Shown: positions 29,484-37,986, counted from the stretch's first letter. The stretch is DNA of 64,000 nucleotides from Paenibacillus sp. LS1 (GCF_026013365.1 NZ_JAPDOE010000004.1:248001-312000); one strand, 5' to 3'. The notes: generated from the letters alone by a model not told the origin. Numbers and translations: made by a program.

Positions 29484-30419
29484 GTGGATCACAGCCTGCA
29501 CTCAATGTTTAAGCCTATTCAGATGAATGGAACGTATCCTAATAGTTATTATGTTGAGAAAATACCTGCTGTCGGTTTGATGGCTTATGTGGCCTGTTAT
29601 TGGGAATCAGGATCTCTTCCGAACACGCATGCAGATGTTATTTGGAGAGAGGGTCGAGAGCCATCAGTGATGACTGTCCCTGCCCGGGTATTGCCGGATG
29701 GTTGCACGGACATGCTGATTACATATGACCCGGTCTGTTCAGAGCACTCCTATGCTTACTGCGGCAATTATACACAGCCGTTCGCTGTACCTGAGCCATC
29801 CGATGATGGTTCCCCTGCTGGAGATTACACCTTTGGTGTGCGGTTCTTCCCGGGTGGAGCACATGTCTTCCATGGCATGCCTCTGGAATGGTTTACGGAT
29901 AAGCGAGTTGCCCTTCAGGAATGTTGGCCAGAGAAGCTGAACGAGCTTCAGGAACGAATGGCCGAAACGAATTGTTTTGCAGAGCGGGTAGAGGTTATGA
30001 ACGCGTACTTGAGTCCATTGTCTGTGCAGGCAAGCACATCTGAGAACGATCTGATGAAAAACGTGCTGCACCGCATCTTTATAGATGGGGGACGTATGAC
30101 TGTCCAGGAGCTGGCGATGCGTGAAGTGATCAGTGAACGACAGCTGCATCGCAAGTTCTCGGAGTGGGTCGGAATCAGTCCCAAACGATTCAGTGAGGTG
30201 GTTCGTTTTCATCGTGTGTTGAGTGATATTCATCAGGGGAACACGACAGATTGGGCAATGCTTGCCCAGAATCATGGTTTCTTTGACCAAGCCCATCTGA
30301 TTCGGCAATTTCGCAAGTTTTATGGAGAGACTCCGCTGACGGCAGCCAGGGAACATGGCAGGATGTTGTCCGATTTGTACAATAGATCTGTAGAACCGTC
30401 GGTTATACTTAAATGGTGA
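29484..30419 (+). CDS. AraC-family transcriptional regulator
   Basis: A 311-residue protein with an N-terminal domain of the DUF6597 type (residues about 20-150, VPARVLPDGCTDMLITY and FGVRFFPGGAHVFHG). A C-terminal AraC helix-turn-helix follows (about 205-290, MTVQELAMREVISERQLHRKF and HGFFDQAHLIRQFRKFYG). The family commonly controls small detoxification or antibiotic-response units. The start is GTG after GGAGGATGG. Next to it, 27 bases downstream, is a DinB-like gene that probably shares its transcript. Effector not inferable. Confidence 0.85.
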   Translation: MDHSLHSMFKPIQMNGTYPNSYYVEKIPAVGLMAYVACYWESGSLPNTHADVIWREGREPSVMTVPARVLPDGCTDMLITYDPVCSEHSYAYCGNYTQPFAVPEPSDDGSPAGDYTFGVRFFPGGAHVFHGMPLEWFTDKRVALQECWPEKLNELQERMAETNCFAERVEVMNAYLSPLSVQASTSENDLMKNVLHRIFIDGGRMTVQELAMREVISERQLHRKFSEWVGISPKRFSEVVRFHRVLSDIHQGNTTDWAMLAQNHGFFDQAHLIRQFRKFYGETPLTAAREHGRMLSDLYNRSVEPSVILKW

Positions 30420-30446
30420 GAATAAAAGATAAGGGAGACATCATAT

Positions 30447-30935
30447 ATGAATGGAACATTGCAGATTCGGGATCATTTGTTAAATGAGTTGGAAACAGGC
30501 GTACGGACGGGGGCTTCGTTAATTCGCTTGATCCGTTCGGAGGATTGGTCTTATCGTCCACAGGAGAATATGCGTTCATTGGTGGAGCTTGTGCATCACT
30601 TTATCCAGATCACGGCATCGGATCTTGCCATTATGCAGGAGAAAGGTGAAGCAGAGGTTGGTCTGGTGGAGAACAGCCTGTCCGGAATCGAGGATATCGA
30701 GAAGCTGGAAGCGACGTTGTGGAGCAATTTCGAATCCTACAAAGCATATATCACGGGATTGAGTGAAGAAGATTATTTAAACCGCTCTACCAAAGCTTTC
30801 TATATGGAACATGGTCATTTGCAGGCGCAATGGCAGATTGAAACGTTAACGCATGTGTTCCATCACCGTTCGCAGCTGTATAACTACCTCAAGCAGCAGG
30901 GTCATGAACTGAACTTTTTCATGCTGTATGCCTAG
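30447..30935 (+). CDS. DinB-family protein
   Basis: A 162-residue four-helix-bundle protein. Candidate metal-binding His residues occur in VELVHHFIQ (near 50) and HVFHHRSQLYNYLKQQG (about 133-147), the latter being the C-terminal signature of DinB/YfiT-like proteins. Family members are metal-dependent hydrolases or thiol transferases, and many were named only because DinB is damage-induced. The gene follows the AraC regulator at 27 bases with an AAGGGAG ribosome site, and is followed by a strong terminator. Confidence 0.85.
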   Translation: MNGTLQIRDHLLNELETGVRTGASLIRLIRSEDWSYRPQENMRSLVELVHHFIQITASDLAIMQEKGEAEVGLVENSLSGIEDIEKLEATLWSNFESYKAYITGLSEEDYLNRSTKAFYMEHGHLQAQWQIETLTHVFHHRSQLYNYLKQQGHELNFFMLYA

Positions 30936-30965
30936 AAACCTTGTTCATTAGAATATGCATAATTT

Positions 30966-30997
30966 GCTCCATCGGATGGTCGGTGGGGCTTTTTTTG
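30966..30997 (+). terminator. Rho-independent terminator of the araC-dinB unit
   Basis: GCTCCATCG-gatggt-CGGTGGGGC followed by TTTTTTT. Confidence 0.9.
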
Positions 30998-31121
30998 CGT
31001 ACAGTTGTCTATCAATCTATGGTGTCTATTAAAAATGGACGTTATAACACTGTCATTTCACCGTGGCTTTACTAGTTTCTGAACATAGAATACCGTATCA
31101 AAGCAAAAGGAGGTGATTTCA

Positions 31122-31409
31122 ATGGCCATCCTTTTACCATTACAGTATTACAATCTTCCAGCTGGCGTAGGTAAGTCCTACTATGAAAACCTGTCTGGAG
31201 GCACCAATGCCAGCGTTACAGTGAACAACTACGGACCATTTCCAGTATCTCTCGTAATAACTCGTGTCGATGCAACAGTAGTCACTTACACGGTTCCAGT
31301 AAACAGCAGTCTTACAATTACGGCAAGCAACGTTCTGGTTTTTGCATTACAAGCGAACCTTGGAGGCGCAGCTTCCGGAACAATTCAATTCGCCGTAGCA
31401 GATTTCTAA
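31122..31409 (+). CDS. Small beta-rich protein, possible spore-surface component
   Basis: A 95-residue protein without signal peptide or Cys. It begins MAILLPLQYYNLPAGVGKSYYEN and then shows alternating beta-strand pattern rich in Thr, Val and Ser (ASVTVNNYGPFPVSLVI, NSSLTITASNVLVFAL, GTIQFAVADF). This looks like a small jelly-roll or beta-sandwich. The shape weakly recalls spore-appendage (DUF3992) and exosporium proteins, but no motif proves it. The ATG follows AAAGGAGGTGA, an extremely strong ribosome site, implying high expression. Single gene with its own terminator. Confidence 0.6.
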   Translation: MAILLPLQYYNLPAGVGKSYYENLSGGTNASVTVNNYGPFPVSLVITRVDATVVTYTVPVNSSLTITASNVLVFALQANLGGAASGTIQFAVADF

Positions 31410-31431
31410 TTGGTGTAATATAGTAGATTGG

Positions 31432-31473
31432 CCTCTGCCGGACATGATGTCGGCAGGGGTTATTCTTTTTTTT
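31432..31473 (+). terminator. Rho-independent terminator of the 31122 gene
   Basis: CCTCTGCCGGACA-tga-TGTCGGCAGGGG followed by TTATTCTTTTTTTT. Confidence 0.9.
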
Positions 31474-31605
31474 GGTGGAACCATCTGGATTGAAAGTGAT
31501 ATTATACTAGGGTCTTTATACATATTTGTTTACCCTGATGGTCATTCGATTAATTTAAGGTATAGGCGGCACGCAGACTTGTGTTGGCATACAGGAGGTT
31601 AGTGG

Positions 31606-32130
31606 ATGATGGACAGAACAATCTTATTTGAAACCGAACGGTTGGAATGTGCGACGTGGAACGAAGGGGATCGTGCCTTGGCATTTGCATTGTGGGGCGA
31701 TCATGAGGTTGCCAAGTGGATTAGCAGCAAGGGATTTCTGAGCGAGGATGAAGTAGAAGCGCGATTAACACAGGAGATTCAGAGGCAGAAGGAAGCGGGT
31801 GTACAATATTGGCCCCTTTTTGAGAAGGAGTCTGAGGTATTTGTTGGTTGCTGTGGTTTGCGTCCATATTCTCCAGAAGAGGATATCTATGAACTGGGAT
31901 TTCATCTAACCCGGGATCACTGGGGTAAAGGGTATGCCCAGGAAGCAGCACGGGCGGTGATTGATTATGCTTTTGACGAAATGAACGTGAAGGCACTGTT
32001 TGCCGGGCATCATCCGGATAATGAAGTGTCACGTCACATTTTGATTAAGCTGGGATTCGAGTACACAGGCGACGAACGGTATGAACCGACTGGTAAGATG
32101 CATCCATCCTATGCGCTTCAAAGTCCTTGA
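31606..32130 (+). CDS. GNAT acetyltransferase (RimJ/RimL type)
   Basis: A 174-residue GNAT protein of the RimJ/RimL group. It shows FETERLECATWNEGD near the start, the acetyl-CoA loop LTRDHWGKGYAQEA (about 102-115) and the C-terminal HHPDNEVSRHILIKLGFEYTGD motif. Members acetylate N-termini, spermidine or antibiotics, and the substrate here is unknown. AGGAGG ribosome site, tandem ATG codons at the start. Single gene between a terminator and small RNA candidate 2. The 140 bases that follow it (32131-32270) hold no gene. Confidence 0.88.
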   Translation: MMDRTILFETERLECATWNEGDRALAFALWGDHEVAKWISSKGFLSEDEVEARLTQEIQRQKEAGVQYWPLFEKESEVFVGCCGLRPYSPEEDIYELGFHLTRDHWGKGYAQEAARAVIDYAFDEMNVKALFAGHHPDNEVSRHILIKLGFEYTGDERYEPTGKMHPSYALQSP

Positions 32131-32243
32131 GTATTCTTTCAATATGGACAGGCCTCAGCCTATCCGCTTAACGTGAATCCGTTCCCAAAGAGGTACGTGG
32201 TCTTTACCGGCTCAGCTCGCTTTTCATGCTTTTTTTATTTCGC

Positions 32244-32282
32244 TTTCAGCTTCTATTAAGGTAGCAGAGGTATGATAACTCT
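32244..32282 (+). promoter_or_regulatory. Promoter region of small RNA candidate 2
   Basis: TATGAT (32271-32276) is a good -10 placed 6-7 bases before the conserved block. TTTCAG, TTC and ATTAAGGT upstream are conserved with copy 1. No good -35 is visible at 17 bases. Confidence 0.55.
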
Positions 32283-32350
32283 TGTAAACCCCTTCTCGTG
32301 TTAAATAGATGTGTGACTGACCCCGCCGGGCGCCGGTGGGGTATTTTTTT
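32283..32350 (+). ncRNA. Putative small RNA 2, paralogue of the RNA at 29.3 kb
   Basis: About 68 nt: the same 40-base block as in copy 1 (32280-32319), then a GC-rich terminator ACCCCGCCGG-gcg-CCGGTGGGGT with T7. The terminator differs in sequence but not in structure from copy 1, while the C-rich 5' part is invariant, which is the pattern of a functional RNA rather than of a copied DNA element. The next gene, rhaD, has its own promoter. Confidence 0.65.
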
Positions 32351-32354
32351 GTTT

Positions 32355-32443
32355 TATTTTCAAATAAACAAAACTAAACAAAAATAAATAAAAGAAAATT
32401 TCTGTGTTTATTATTGACTATCAAAGATAAACAAAGGTATAAT
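32355..32443 (+). promoter_or_regulatory. rhaD promoter with repeated ATAAACAAA-type operator
   Basis: TTGACT (32414-32419), an 18-base spacer and TATAAT (32438-32443) form a strong promoter. Upstream and between the hexamers, AAATAAACAAAA, TAAACAAAAATAAATAAA and GATAAACAAAG are near-direct repeats. DeoR-family sugar regulators bind such AAACAAA repeats, so a rhamnose-responsive repressor site is plausible. Confidence 0.6.
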
Positions 32444-32513
32444 GAATGTGAAAAAAGGAACTTACTATGTACGTGGCAAGCCATATTATTTTCAATATAA
32501 GGAGAGAATGATT

Positions 32514-33359
32514 ATGAACGTGACCCTTACCAATGAAACAACGCAGGCTGCAGGTTTCCATATTCCATTTATCCGTGAGATGGCCGAGATTACACAACAT
32601 ATGTGGAAAAATGGCTGGGATGAGCGCAATGGCGGTAATGTCAGCTATCTGCTGGAGGAAGAGGAAGTTGCCCAATATATCGATACCCATCATGTGATTC
32701 GCAAGATCAAACCGGCATTCTCGGTGAAGGAGCTGGCAGGCAAGTATTTTATCGTGACGGCATCGGGCAAATATTTCAAAAATGTACTCGCTGATCCCGA
32801 GAGCAATCTGGGGTTGCTGCGTGTATCGCAAGATGGACAGGAGTTGGAAGTGCTCTGGGGATTGAATTCGGGCGCGAATCCAACAAGTGAGTTGCCTACG
32901 CATTTCATGAGCCATATTGAACGTCTGAAAATGGACCCCAACCACCGTGTTGTTATGCACAATCACGCTACTCATGTATTGGCTATGACGTTTATCCACG
33001 AATTGGATGAAGCAAAATTCACCAAGACCCTCTGGCAGATGTGCACGGAGTGTGTGGTTGTATTCCCGGATGGGATTGGCATCATTCCATGGATGATTCC
33101 TGGATCGAATGAGATTGGCCGCGAAACGGCTGAGAAAATGAAAGAATATCACGCGGTCATCTGGCCGCAGCATGGCATATTCGGAACAGGTACAACGATT
33201 GACGAAGCATTTGGTCTGATCGAGACGATTGAGAAGGCAGCTCAAGTGTATATGCTGGTTGCTGGTCACGAGATCCGGCAGAGAATTACGGATGAGCAGC
33301 TCACCACACTGGCGCAAGCGTTTGGTGTCACCCCTCGTCCCGGCATTCTGGGCAGTTAA
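32514..33359 (+). CDS. rhaD: Rhamnulose-1-phosphate aldolase RhaD
   Basis: A 281-residue class II aldolase that cleaves L-rhamnulose-1-phosphate to dihydroxyacetone phosphate and lactaldehyde. [15 protein letters not shown] near residue 33 is the RhaD N-terminal signature. Zinc ligands are the His pair in [11 protein letters not shown] (about 141-151) and a later His in [10 protein letters not shown], with a Glu in PTSELPTHF. The ATG at 32514 follows AAGGAGA by 8 bases; upstream in-frame starts lack a site. It is alone: rhaA, rhaB and a rhamnose transporter are not in this window. Confidence 0.93.
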   Translation: MNVTLTNETTQAAGFHIPFIREMAEITQHMWKNGWDERNGGNVSYLLEEEEVAQYIDTHHVIRKIKPAFSVKELAGKYFIVTASGKYFKNVLADPESNLGLLRVSQDGQELEVLWGLNSGANPTSELPTHFMSHIERLKMDPNHRVVMHNHATHVLAMTFIHELDEAKFTKTLWQMCTECVVVFPDGIGIIPWMIPGSNEIGRETAEKMKEYHAVIWPQHGIFGTGTTIDEAFGLIETIEKAAQVYMLVAGHEIRQRITDEQLTTLAQAFGVTPRPGILGS

Positions 33360-33396
33360 GGGAATCTGGATTGTTTTATAGTCAACGCATAGATCA

Positions 33397-33444
33397 AGGA
33401 AGTGGTCTTTGGTTCATTGAACCGAAGGCCATTTCCTTTTTTTT
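33397..33444 (+). terminator. Rho-independent terminator of rhaD
   Basis: AGGAAGTGGTCTTTGGTTC and its near-complement ACCGAAGGCCATTTCCT form a long helix with a short loop, followed by TTTTTTTT. Confidence 0.9.
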
Positions 33445-33637
33445 GACGAACAATCGTCATTTTGGTTCAAAAAAGTTCAAATTGCTGAACAAGAATGGCT
33501 TTGTTATCGATTATTGAATCGTAGAATGCATTATCACGCGCTGGCGAAATTCGGGTGAAATGACGTATTGTCAACGGCTCTGCGATTTTGCATAATAACA
33601 ATGCTTCACAGATGAGAGACGGAAGGAAGTTATGATC

Positions 33638-35455
33638 ATGCTTGGCAAAATGAAGAGAATCTTAATAGGCAAGCCAATGAAATCGGCTGAACTGGATGGA
33701 GAAAAATTGGGGAAATGGAAGGCACTTGCCATCCTGTCCTCGGATGCCCTATCGTCCGTTGCCTACGGTACGGAACAGATTTTGCTGGTGCTCGTTGCGG
33801 CCGGATTCGCCGCCCTGTGGTACTCTGTTCCGATTTCCATCGCCGTGCTGGGATTACTCGTCATTTTAATTTTTTCCTATCGCCAGACGATATTTGCTTA
33901 TCCAACAGGGGGCGGCGCTTATATCGTAGCCAAGGATAACCTGGGTACAACATCCAGTCTGATTGCCGGAGGATCTCTGCTGGTCGATTATATTCTGACC
34001 GTTGCGGTAAGTTCGTCCGCAGGGACGGATGCGATTACGTCGGCTTTTCCTATGCTGCATGACTACAGTGTTGTGATTGCACTCATTATGATTGTTTTTC
34101 TAACGATTATGAATTTGCGGGGAGTGACGGAGTCAGCGTCTGTGCTGGCGATCCCCATCTATCTATTTATCTTCTCGATTGCGGTTCTGATTATCTCAGG
34201 CGGAATCAAATTTCTTGCCGGGGGGATGGACGCAGCTGCACCTGAATTCGGAACAAGTCTATCCCATGTGAGTATCTTTTTGTTACTAAAAGCATTTAGC
34301 TCCGGATGTTCTGCGTTGACTGGCGTGGAAGCGGTAAGTAACGCGATCCCGAACTTCAAGCAACCTGCCGAGAAAAATGCTGCCGGTACGCTACTGCTCA
34401 TGGGTTGTATATTGGGAGCCATGTTCATCGGTATCACGTTGCTGGCTTTCGGTTATGGGGTGAAGCCTGATCCCCATGCCACGGTTATTTCCCAGATTGC
34501 CGAAGCTACATTTGGCAGAGGGTGGATGTATTTTATTATCCAGGGTGTGACGGCACTGATCCTGTTCCTGGCAGCCAATACGGCGTATTCGGCCTTCCCG
34601 TTGTTGTCCTTCATGATGGCGAAAGACAAATATATGCCCCATATGTTCATGGTCAGAGGTGACCGTCTTGGCTTCTCCAACGGGATTATTTTTCTCAGTG
34701 TGATGTCTGCGCTGCTGGTGGTCGGGTTCAAAGGGAATACGGAAAGCCTGATTCCGCTCTATGCGGTAGGGGTGTTCATTCCATTTACTCTGTCACAGCT
34801 TGGCATGATGATTCGCTGGATCAAAGTCAAACCATCAGGCTGGCAGATGAAACTGCTCGTTAATACAGTCGGTATGCTGACTACATTATCGATTACCCTG
34901 ATCTTTATTTTCACCAAGTTCACGCAGACATGGGTCATCTTTATCTTTTTGCCGCTCGTGGTCTATGTGTTCATGCGTATTCACCGTCACTATTGCAACA
35001 TTGCCGATGAGCTGCGGATTGATATTCAGGTTGATAAGCCAGCCAAAAAAGGCAATACCATTGTCATTCCTGTTGCAGGCATTACCCGGGTCGTCATGAA
35101 TACGATCAGTTACGCCCAGACGATGTCGGATCACGTGGTCGCACTGTACATTGGATTCGATGATGAGGCGATACGCAAGATGGAGCAGAAGTGGGAAGAA
35201 TGGAACCCAGGCGTCCGTCTGGTCGTGATCAAATCGAGGTACCGTAGCATTATGGGGCCGCTGAAGAAATTCATTGATACCGTAGAGTGGAAAACGGCCG
35301 AGACCGATCATATCACCATTCTGATTCCACAATTCATCACCAAGCACTGGTGGCAAAATGTACTGCACAACCAGACCAGCTTCATGATCCGGGCTTATCT
35401 GATCAATTACAAAGACGTGATTGTCACCACGGTGCCATATCATCTTAATCGTTAA
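33638..35455 (+). CDS. kimA: KimA-type high-affinity potassium importer (APC family)
   Basis: A 605-residue transporter with about 12 membrane segments (residues about 30-440) and a soluble cytoplasmic C-terminal domain (about 445-605). Motifs match B. subtilis KimA (YdaO) closely: ALAILSSDALSSVAYGTEQIL, YPTGGGAYIVAKDNLG, GGSLLVDYILTVAVS, GTDAITSAFP, LKAFSSGCSALTGVEA, RGDRLGFSNGIIF and the C-terminal LFPQFITK-like segment. KimA imports K+ with protons and is inhibited by c-di-AMP. ATG 33638 has proper spacing from GGAAGGAAG, and a tandem in-frame ATG six bases earlier is too close. No ydaO c-di-AMP riboswitch is recognisable upstream. Confidence 0.9.
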   Translation: MLGKMKRILIGKPMKSAELDGEKLGKWKALAILSSDALSSVAYGTEQILLVLVAAGFAALWYSVPISIAVLGLLVILIFSYRQTIFAYPTGGGAYIVAKDNLGTTSSLIAGGSLLVDYILTVAVSSSAGTDAITSAFPMLHDYSVVIALIMIVFLTIMNLRGVTESASVLAIPIYLFIFSIAVLIISGGIKFLAGGMDAAAPEFGTSLSHVSIFLLLKAFSSGCSALTGVEAVSNAIPNFKQPAEKNAAGTLLLMGCILGAMFIGITLLAFGYGVKPDPHATVISQIAEATFGRGWMYFIIQGVTALILFLAANTAYSAFPLLSFMMAKDKYMPHMFMVRGDRLGFSNGIIFLSVMSALLVVGFKGNTESLIPLYAVGVFIPFTLSQLGMMIRWIKVKPSGWQMKLLVNTVGMLTTLSITLIFIFTKFTQTWVIFIFLPLVVYVFMRIHRHYCNIADELRIDIQVDKPAKKGNTIVIPVAGITRVVMNTISYAQTMSDHVVALYIGFDDEAIRKMEQKWEEWNPGVRLVVIKSRYRSIMGPLKKFIDTVEWKTAETDHITILIPQFITKHWWQNVLHNQTSFMIRAYLINYKDVIVTTVPYHLNR

Positions 35456-35560
35456 CTCGAAGGGTTAATCGCTTCACCCCGTTTGGAAGATTTACAGATT
35501 AATGTAAAATGAGCCGCTTTTATTAATAGGCAAATGTTCATATTCCATTTACACACCGAG

Positions 35561-35602
35561 CCGCAGGGACATCTCCAAACAGGGGAGTTCTTGCGGTTTT
35601 TT
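35561..35602 (+). terminator. Rho-independent terminator of kimA
   Basis: CCGCAGG and CTTGCGG arms with an inner CTCC/GGAG helix, followed by TTTTTT. The rest of 35456-35798 contains no gene; the ugp promoter must lie within it but no clear hexamer pair was found. Confidence 0.75.
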
Positions 35603-35798
35603 GTCGTGAAATCCGATTTGGATTTCGCTTTTGAATTGATGCACATTTGCGTAAAGCCCCTTGTCCATGATTAACGTTACGTTGATTCAGAACGGATTTT
35701 GCTGTGACATTCGACTCTTACACTAGATAACGTGGTGCTGAAGTGGATGTAGCATTTCACACACACTGAATGCGTGAAACAAGGGGGAAGAAAATCCG

Positions 35799-36761
35799 AT
35801 GAGTGAGCTTGATAACCGGATCAGCTTGCCCGCCGCCAAACGGCGCGTATCCGGTACGAGTGAGCGCCGGACAGTCTCGCTGCGTGTGCAGCGAATGCGG
35901 GAGAATATGCTGGCCTATGGTTTCCTGGCACCATCGCTGCTTTTGTTTGCAGTGTTTCTGTTTTACCCGATGTTTAAGTCCGTGTACCTGAGTCTGCATT
36001 CCACAGATCCTACGGGACAGATTGCGGCTTACGTGGGGCTGGATAACTTCAAGGCGGTGTTCCAGTCGGGACTGTTTATGCAAGGGATGAAAGTGACATT
36101 ACTATTTGTCCTGTTTACAGTGCCTACGGGTATGCTGGCTGCTCTGATTCTGGCTGCACTGACTCACAACCGATTCAAGGGAATGCGTGTGTTCCAATTT
36201 GTATTCTCTCTGCCGGTGGTGTTATCCGTCGGTTCGTCAGCGGTGATCTGGAAGTTTCTGTTCCATCCGACCCTGGGCATGCTGAATTATCTGCTTGGCA
36301 AAGTAGGCATCGATCCAATTCCTTGGCTTACCAGCCCGGATTGGGCATTGATCTCAATTTCCATCATGACGATCTGGATGAATCTTGGATTCAACTACAT
36401 TATTCTATCCAGTGGTTTGGCGGGCATCCCGGATGAGATCTACGAGAGTGCCAAGATTGACGGCGCAGGACCCTTGCTGACGTTTCGCAAAATCTCGATG
36501 CCGCTACTGTCACCAACGTTATTCTTTGTTACGGTCGTATCGATCATTGGCGCTTTTCAATCGTTCGGTCAGATCAACATTCTAACCCGGGGTGGCCCGA
36601 TGGACAGTACGAATGTTTTCGTCTATTCCATCTATCAGGAAGCCTTCGTTAATTTCCGCTTTGGTACAGGTAGTGCGCAGGCACTGATCCTGTTCGTGGT
36701 AATTATGCTGCTGACTCTGATCCAGTTCAAATGGGTAGAAAGGAAAGTGCATTACCAATGA
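35799..36761 (+). CDS. ugpA: ABC transporter permease, UgpA/MalF type
   Basis: A 320-residue inner membrane permease with six segments after an N-terminal cytoplasmic extension of about 40 residues. The EAA-loop motif that docks the ATPase is PDEIYESAKIDGAGPLLTFRKISMPLL (EIYESAKIDGAG core, about residues 212-230). It belongs to the CUT1 carbohydrate/glycerol-phosphate family. With the next two genes it forms an importer whose binding protein looks like UgpB, so glycerol-3-phosphate or its diesters are the likely substrate. No ATPase gene is present; a shared MsmX/UgpC-type ATPase elsewhere would be needed. It overlaps the next gene by 4 bases. Confidence 0.85.
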   Translation: MSELDNRISLPAAKRRVSGTSERRTVSLRVQRMRENMLAYGFLAPSLLLFAVFLFYPMFKSVYLSLHSTDPTGQIAAYVGLDNFKAVFQSGLFMQGMKVTLLFVLFTVPTGMLAALILAALTHNRFKGMRVFQFVFSLPVVLSVGSSAVIWKFLFHPTLGMLNYLLGKVGIDPIPWLTSPDWALISISIMTIWMNLGFNYIILSSGLAGIPDEIYESAKIDGAGPLLTFRKISMPLLSPTLFFVTVVSIIGAFQSFGQINILTRGGPMDSTNVFVYSIYQEAFVNFRFGTGSAQALILFVVIMLLTLIQFKWVERKVHYQ

Positions 36762-37579
36762 GTGCGACATGGACCAAAACGCTGTTGTATGTATTACTGA
36801 CGATCTGTGCAGCGCTTGTGCTGTATCCGGTGATGTACACCTTTTTCATGGCCGTTATGACGCCGGAAGATGCGAGCGCTTATCCGCCGCATATCATTCC
36901 AAATTCAATCGATCTGTCCAACTTTAGCGAAGTGTTCGATATTGTTCCGATCGGTCGATTTATCGGCAATACCTTTCTTGTCGCAGGACTGACGACGCTT
37001 GGTCAATTGATTACAGCGAGTATGGCAGCCTATGCGTTTGCGAAGATGCAGTTCAAAGGCAAAAACGTCATCTTCAGCATGTTTGTCGCAACAATGATGA
37101 TTCCATGGGAAGTAACGATGATCCCAAATTACCTTACGGTTCGCAGCTGGGGCTGGCTGGATAGTTACCAGGGGCTTACGGTGCCATTTCTGGCAACGGC
37201 GTTTGGTACATTCCTGCTGAGACAGTTCTTCATGCAGCTACCCAAGGAATTGTTCGAGGCGGCGAGGATCGACGGTTGTGGTCATATTCACTATTTCATA
37301 TCGCACGTCTTGCCATTGTCCCGTCCGGCACTTGGAACACTGGCAATCTATTCATTCTTAAGTATGTATAATTCGTATCTCTGGCCGCTGCTGGTGACAA
37401 ACACACCGGAAATGAGAACCGCACAGATCGGAATCTCGATGCTGGAGTTCCAGGAATCCACAGCGTGGAATCTGGTATTTGCCGGAACAGCGATGGTCAT
37501 TCTACCATCCTTACTGTTATTGATTTTCGGGTTGAAACAGCTTGTCCGCGGAATGGCCGCAGGCGCGCTGAAGGGGTAA
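36758..37579 (+). CDS. ugpE: ABC transporter permease, UgpE/MalG type
   Basis: A 273-residue CUT1 permease with six membrane segments. The EAA motif is PKELFEAARIDGCGHIHYF (about residues 165-183), and the C-terminal LKQLVRGMAAGALKG ending is the MalG-type tail. The ATG overlaps the upstream stop (ATGA) and follows AGAAAGGAAAG. Partner of the preceding permease. A 407-bp non-coding gap with repeats follows before the binding protein. Confidence 0.87.
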   Translation: MSATWTKTLLYVLLTICAALVLYPVMYTFFMAVMTPEDASAYPPHIIPNSIDLSNFSEVFDIVPIGRFIGNTFLVAGLTTLGQLITASMAAYAFAKMQFKGKNVIFSMFVATMMIPWEVTMIPNYLTVRSWGWLDSYQGLTVPFLATAFGTFLLRQFFMQLPKELFEAARIDGCGHIHYFISHVLPLSRPALGTLAIYSFLSMYNSYLWPLLVTNTPEMRTAQIGISMLEFQESTAWNLVFAGTAMVILPSLLLLIFGLKQLVRGMAAGALKG

Positions 37580-37622
37580 GGAGTAAGGTTTTGAAACTAT
37601 TTAATTGAAGCAGAAGCTCTGA

Positions 37623-37691
37623 AGGTTTTGATCTAAAGATTTTGATCTAAAGATTTTGATTTAGAGGTTTTGATTAGAGGTTTTGAATTAA
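37623..37691. repeat. Five tandem copies of a 14-bp repeat
   Basis: Units AGGTTTTGATCTAA, AGATTTTGATCTAA, AGATTTTGATTTAG, AGGTTTTGATTAG (13 bases) and AGGTTTTGAATTAA run head to tail from just after the ugpE stop. They encode nothing. They may be slippage-prone filler, or a stretch that shapes mRNA processing between permease and binding protein. Confidence 0.75.
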
Positions 37692-37713
37692 ACCTTGTAT
37701 CTTCGTACAAGGT
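37692..37713 (+). promoter_or_regulatory. Stem-loop after the tandem repeat
   Basis: ACCTTGTA-tcttcg-TACAAGGT is a perfect 8-bp stem with a UUCG-like loop and no T-tract, so it is not a terminator. It could be an mRNA processing or stability element, as often found between ABC permease and binding-protein genes. Confidence 0.5.
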
Positions 37714-37779
37714 CTAAGGATTGGATACCAGGAGCGAATAAACAAGGCTCGCGTCTTGAAATAAGATCTTGAGAGGAGA

Positions 37780-37940
37780 AAGCGCGGTAGTAGTGGAGGG
37801 GACGAAATCGATTCTGAAGAAGCCAAAGCGTTCGCCTTTATTCCGGGATTTTCCCCTTCAAAGGGGAATGGAAAAAATCCAGGGATAACAGCGATCGAAA
37901 GAACGATTCGTAACCGTAACGGCCACGCCGCGTCATCTCC
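37780..37940. repeat. Imperfect long palindrome upstream of ugpB
   Basis: A core CCCCTTcaAAGGGG hairpin is extended by partly complementary arms (TTTATTCCGGGATTTT on the left, AAAATCCAGGGATAA on the right) to over 100 bases. The structure suggests a dispersed hairpin element or an untranslated mRNA structure. No reading frame is present. Confidence 0.45.
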
Positions 37941-37986
37941 AAGATTTTATGTTGAAGCGAGCCATATAAAAGGAGAGCGATTTCGT

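Noticed and set aside
33445-33637. ydaO-type c-di-AMP riboswitch before kimA
   Set aside because: I looked for it because of the B. subtilis precedent, but the conserved segments could not be found.
35603-35798. PhoP box upstream of ugpA
   Set aside because: TTACAC and TTCACA occur but with the wrong spacing for tandem PhoP half-sites, so no claim is made.
37623-37691. CRISPR-like array
   Set aside because: The 14-bp units are contiguous with no spacers, so this is a simple tandem repeat.
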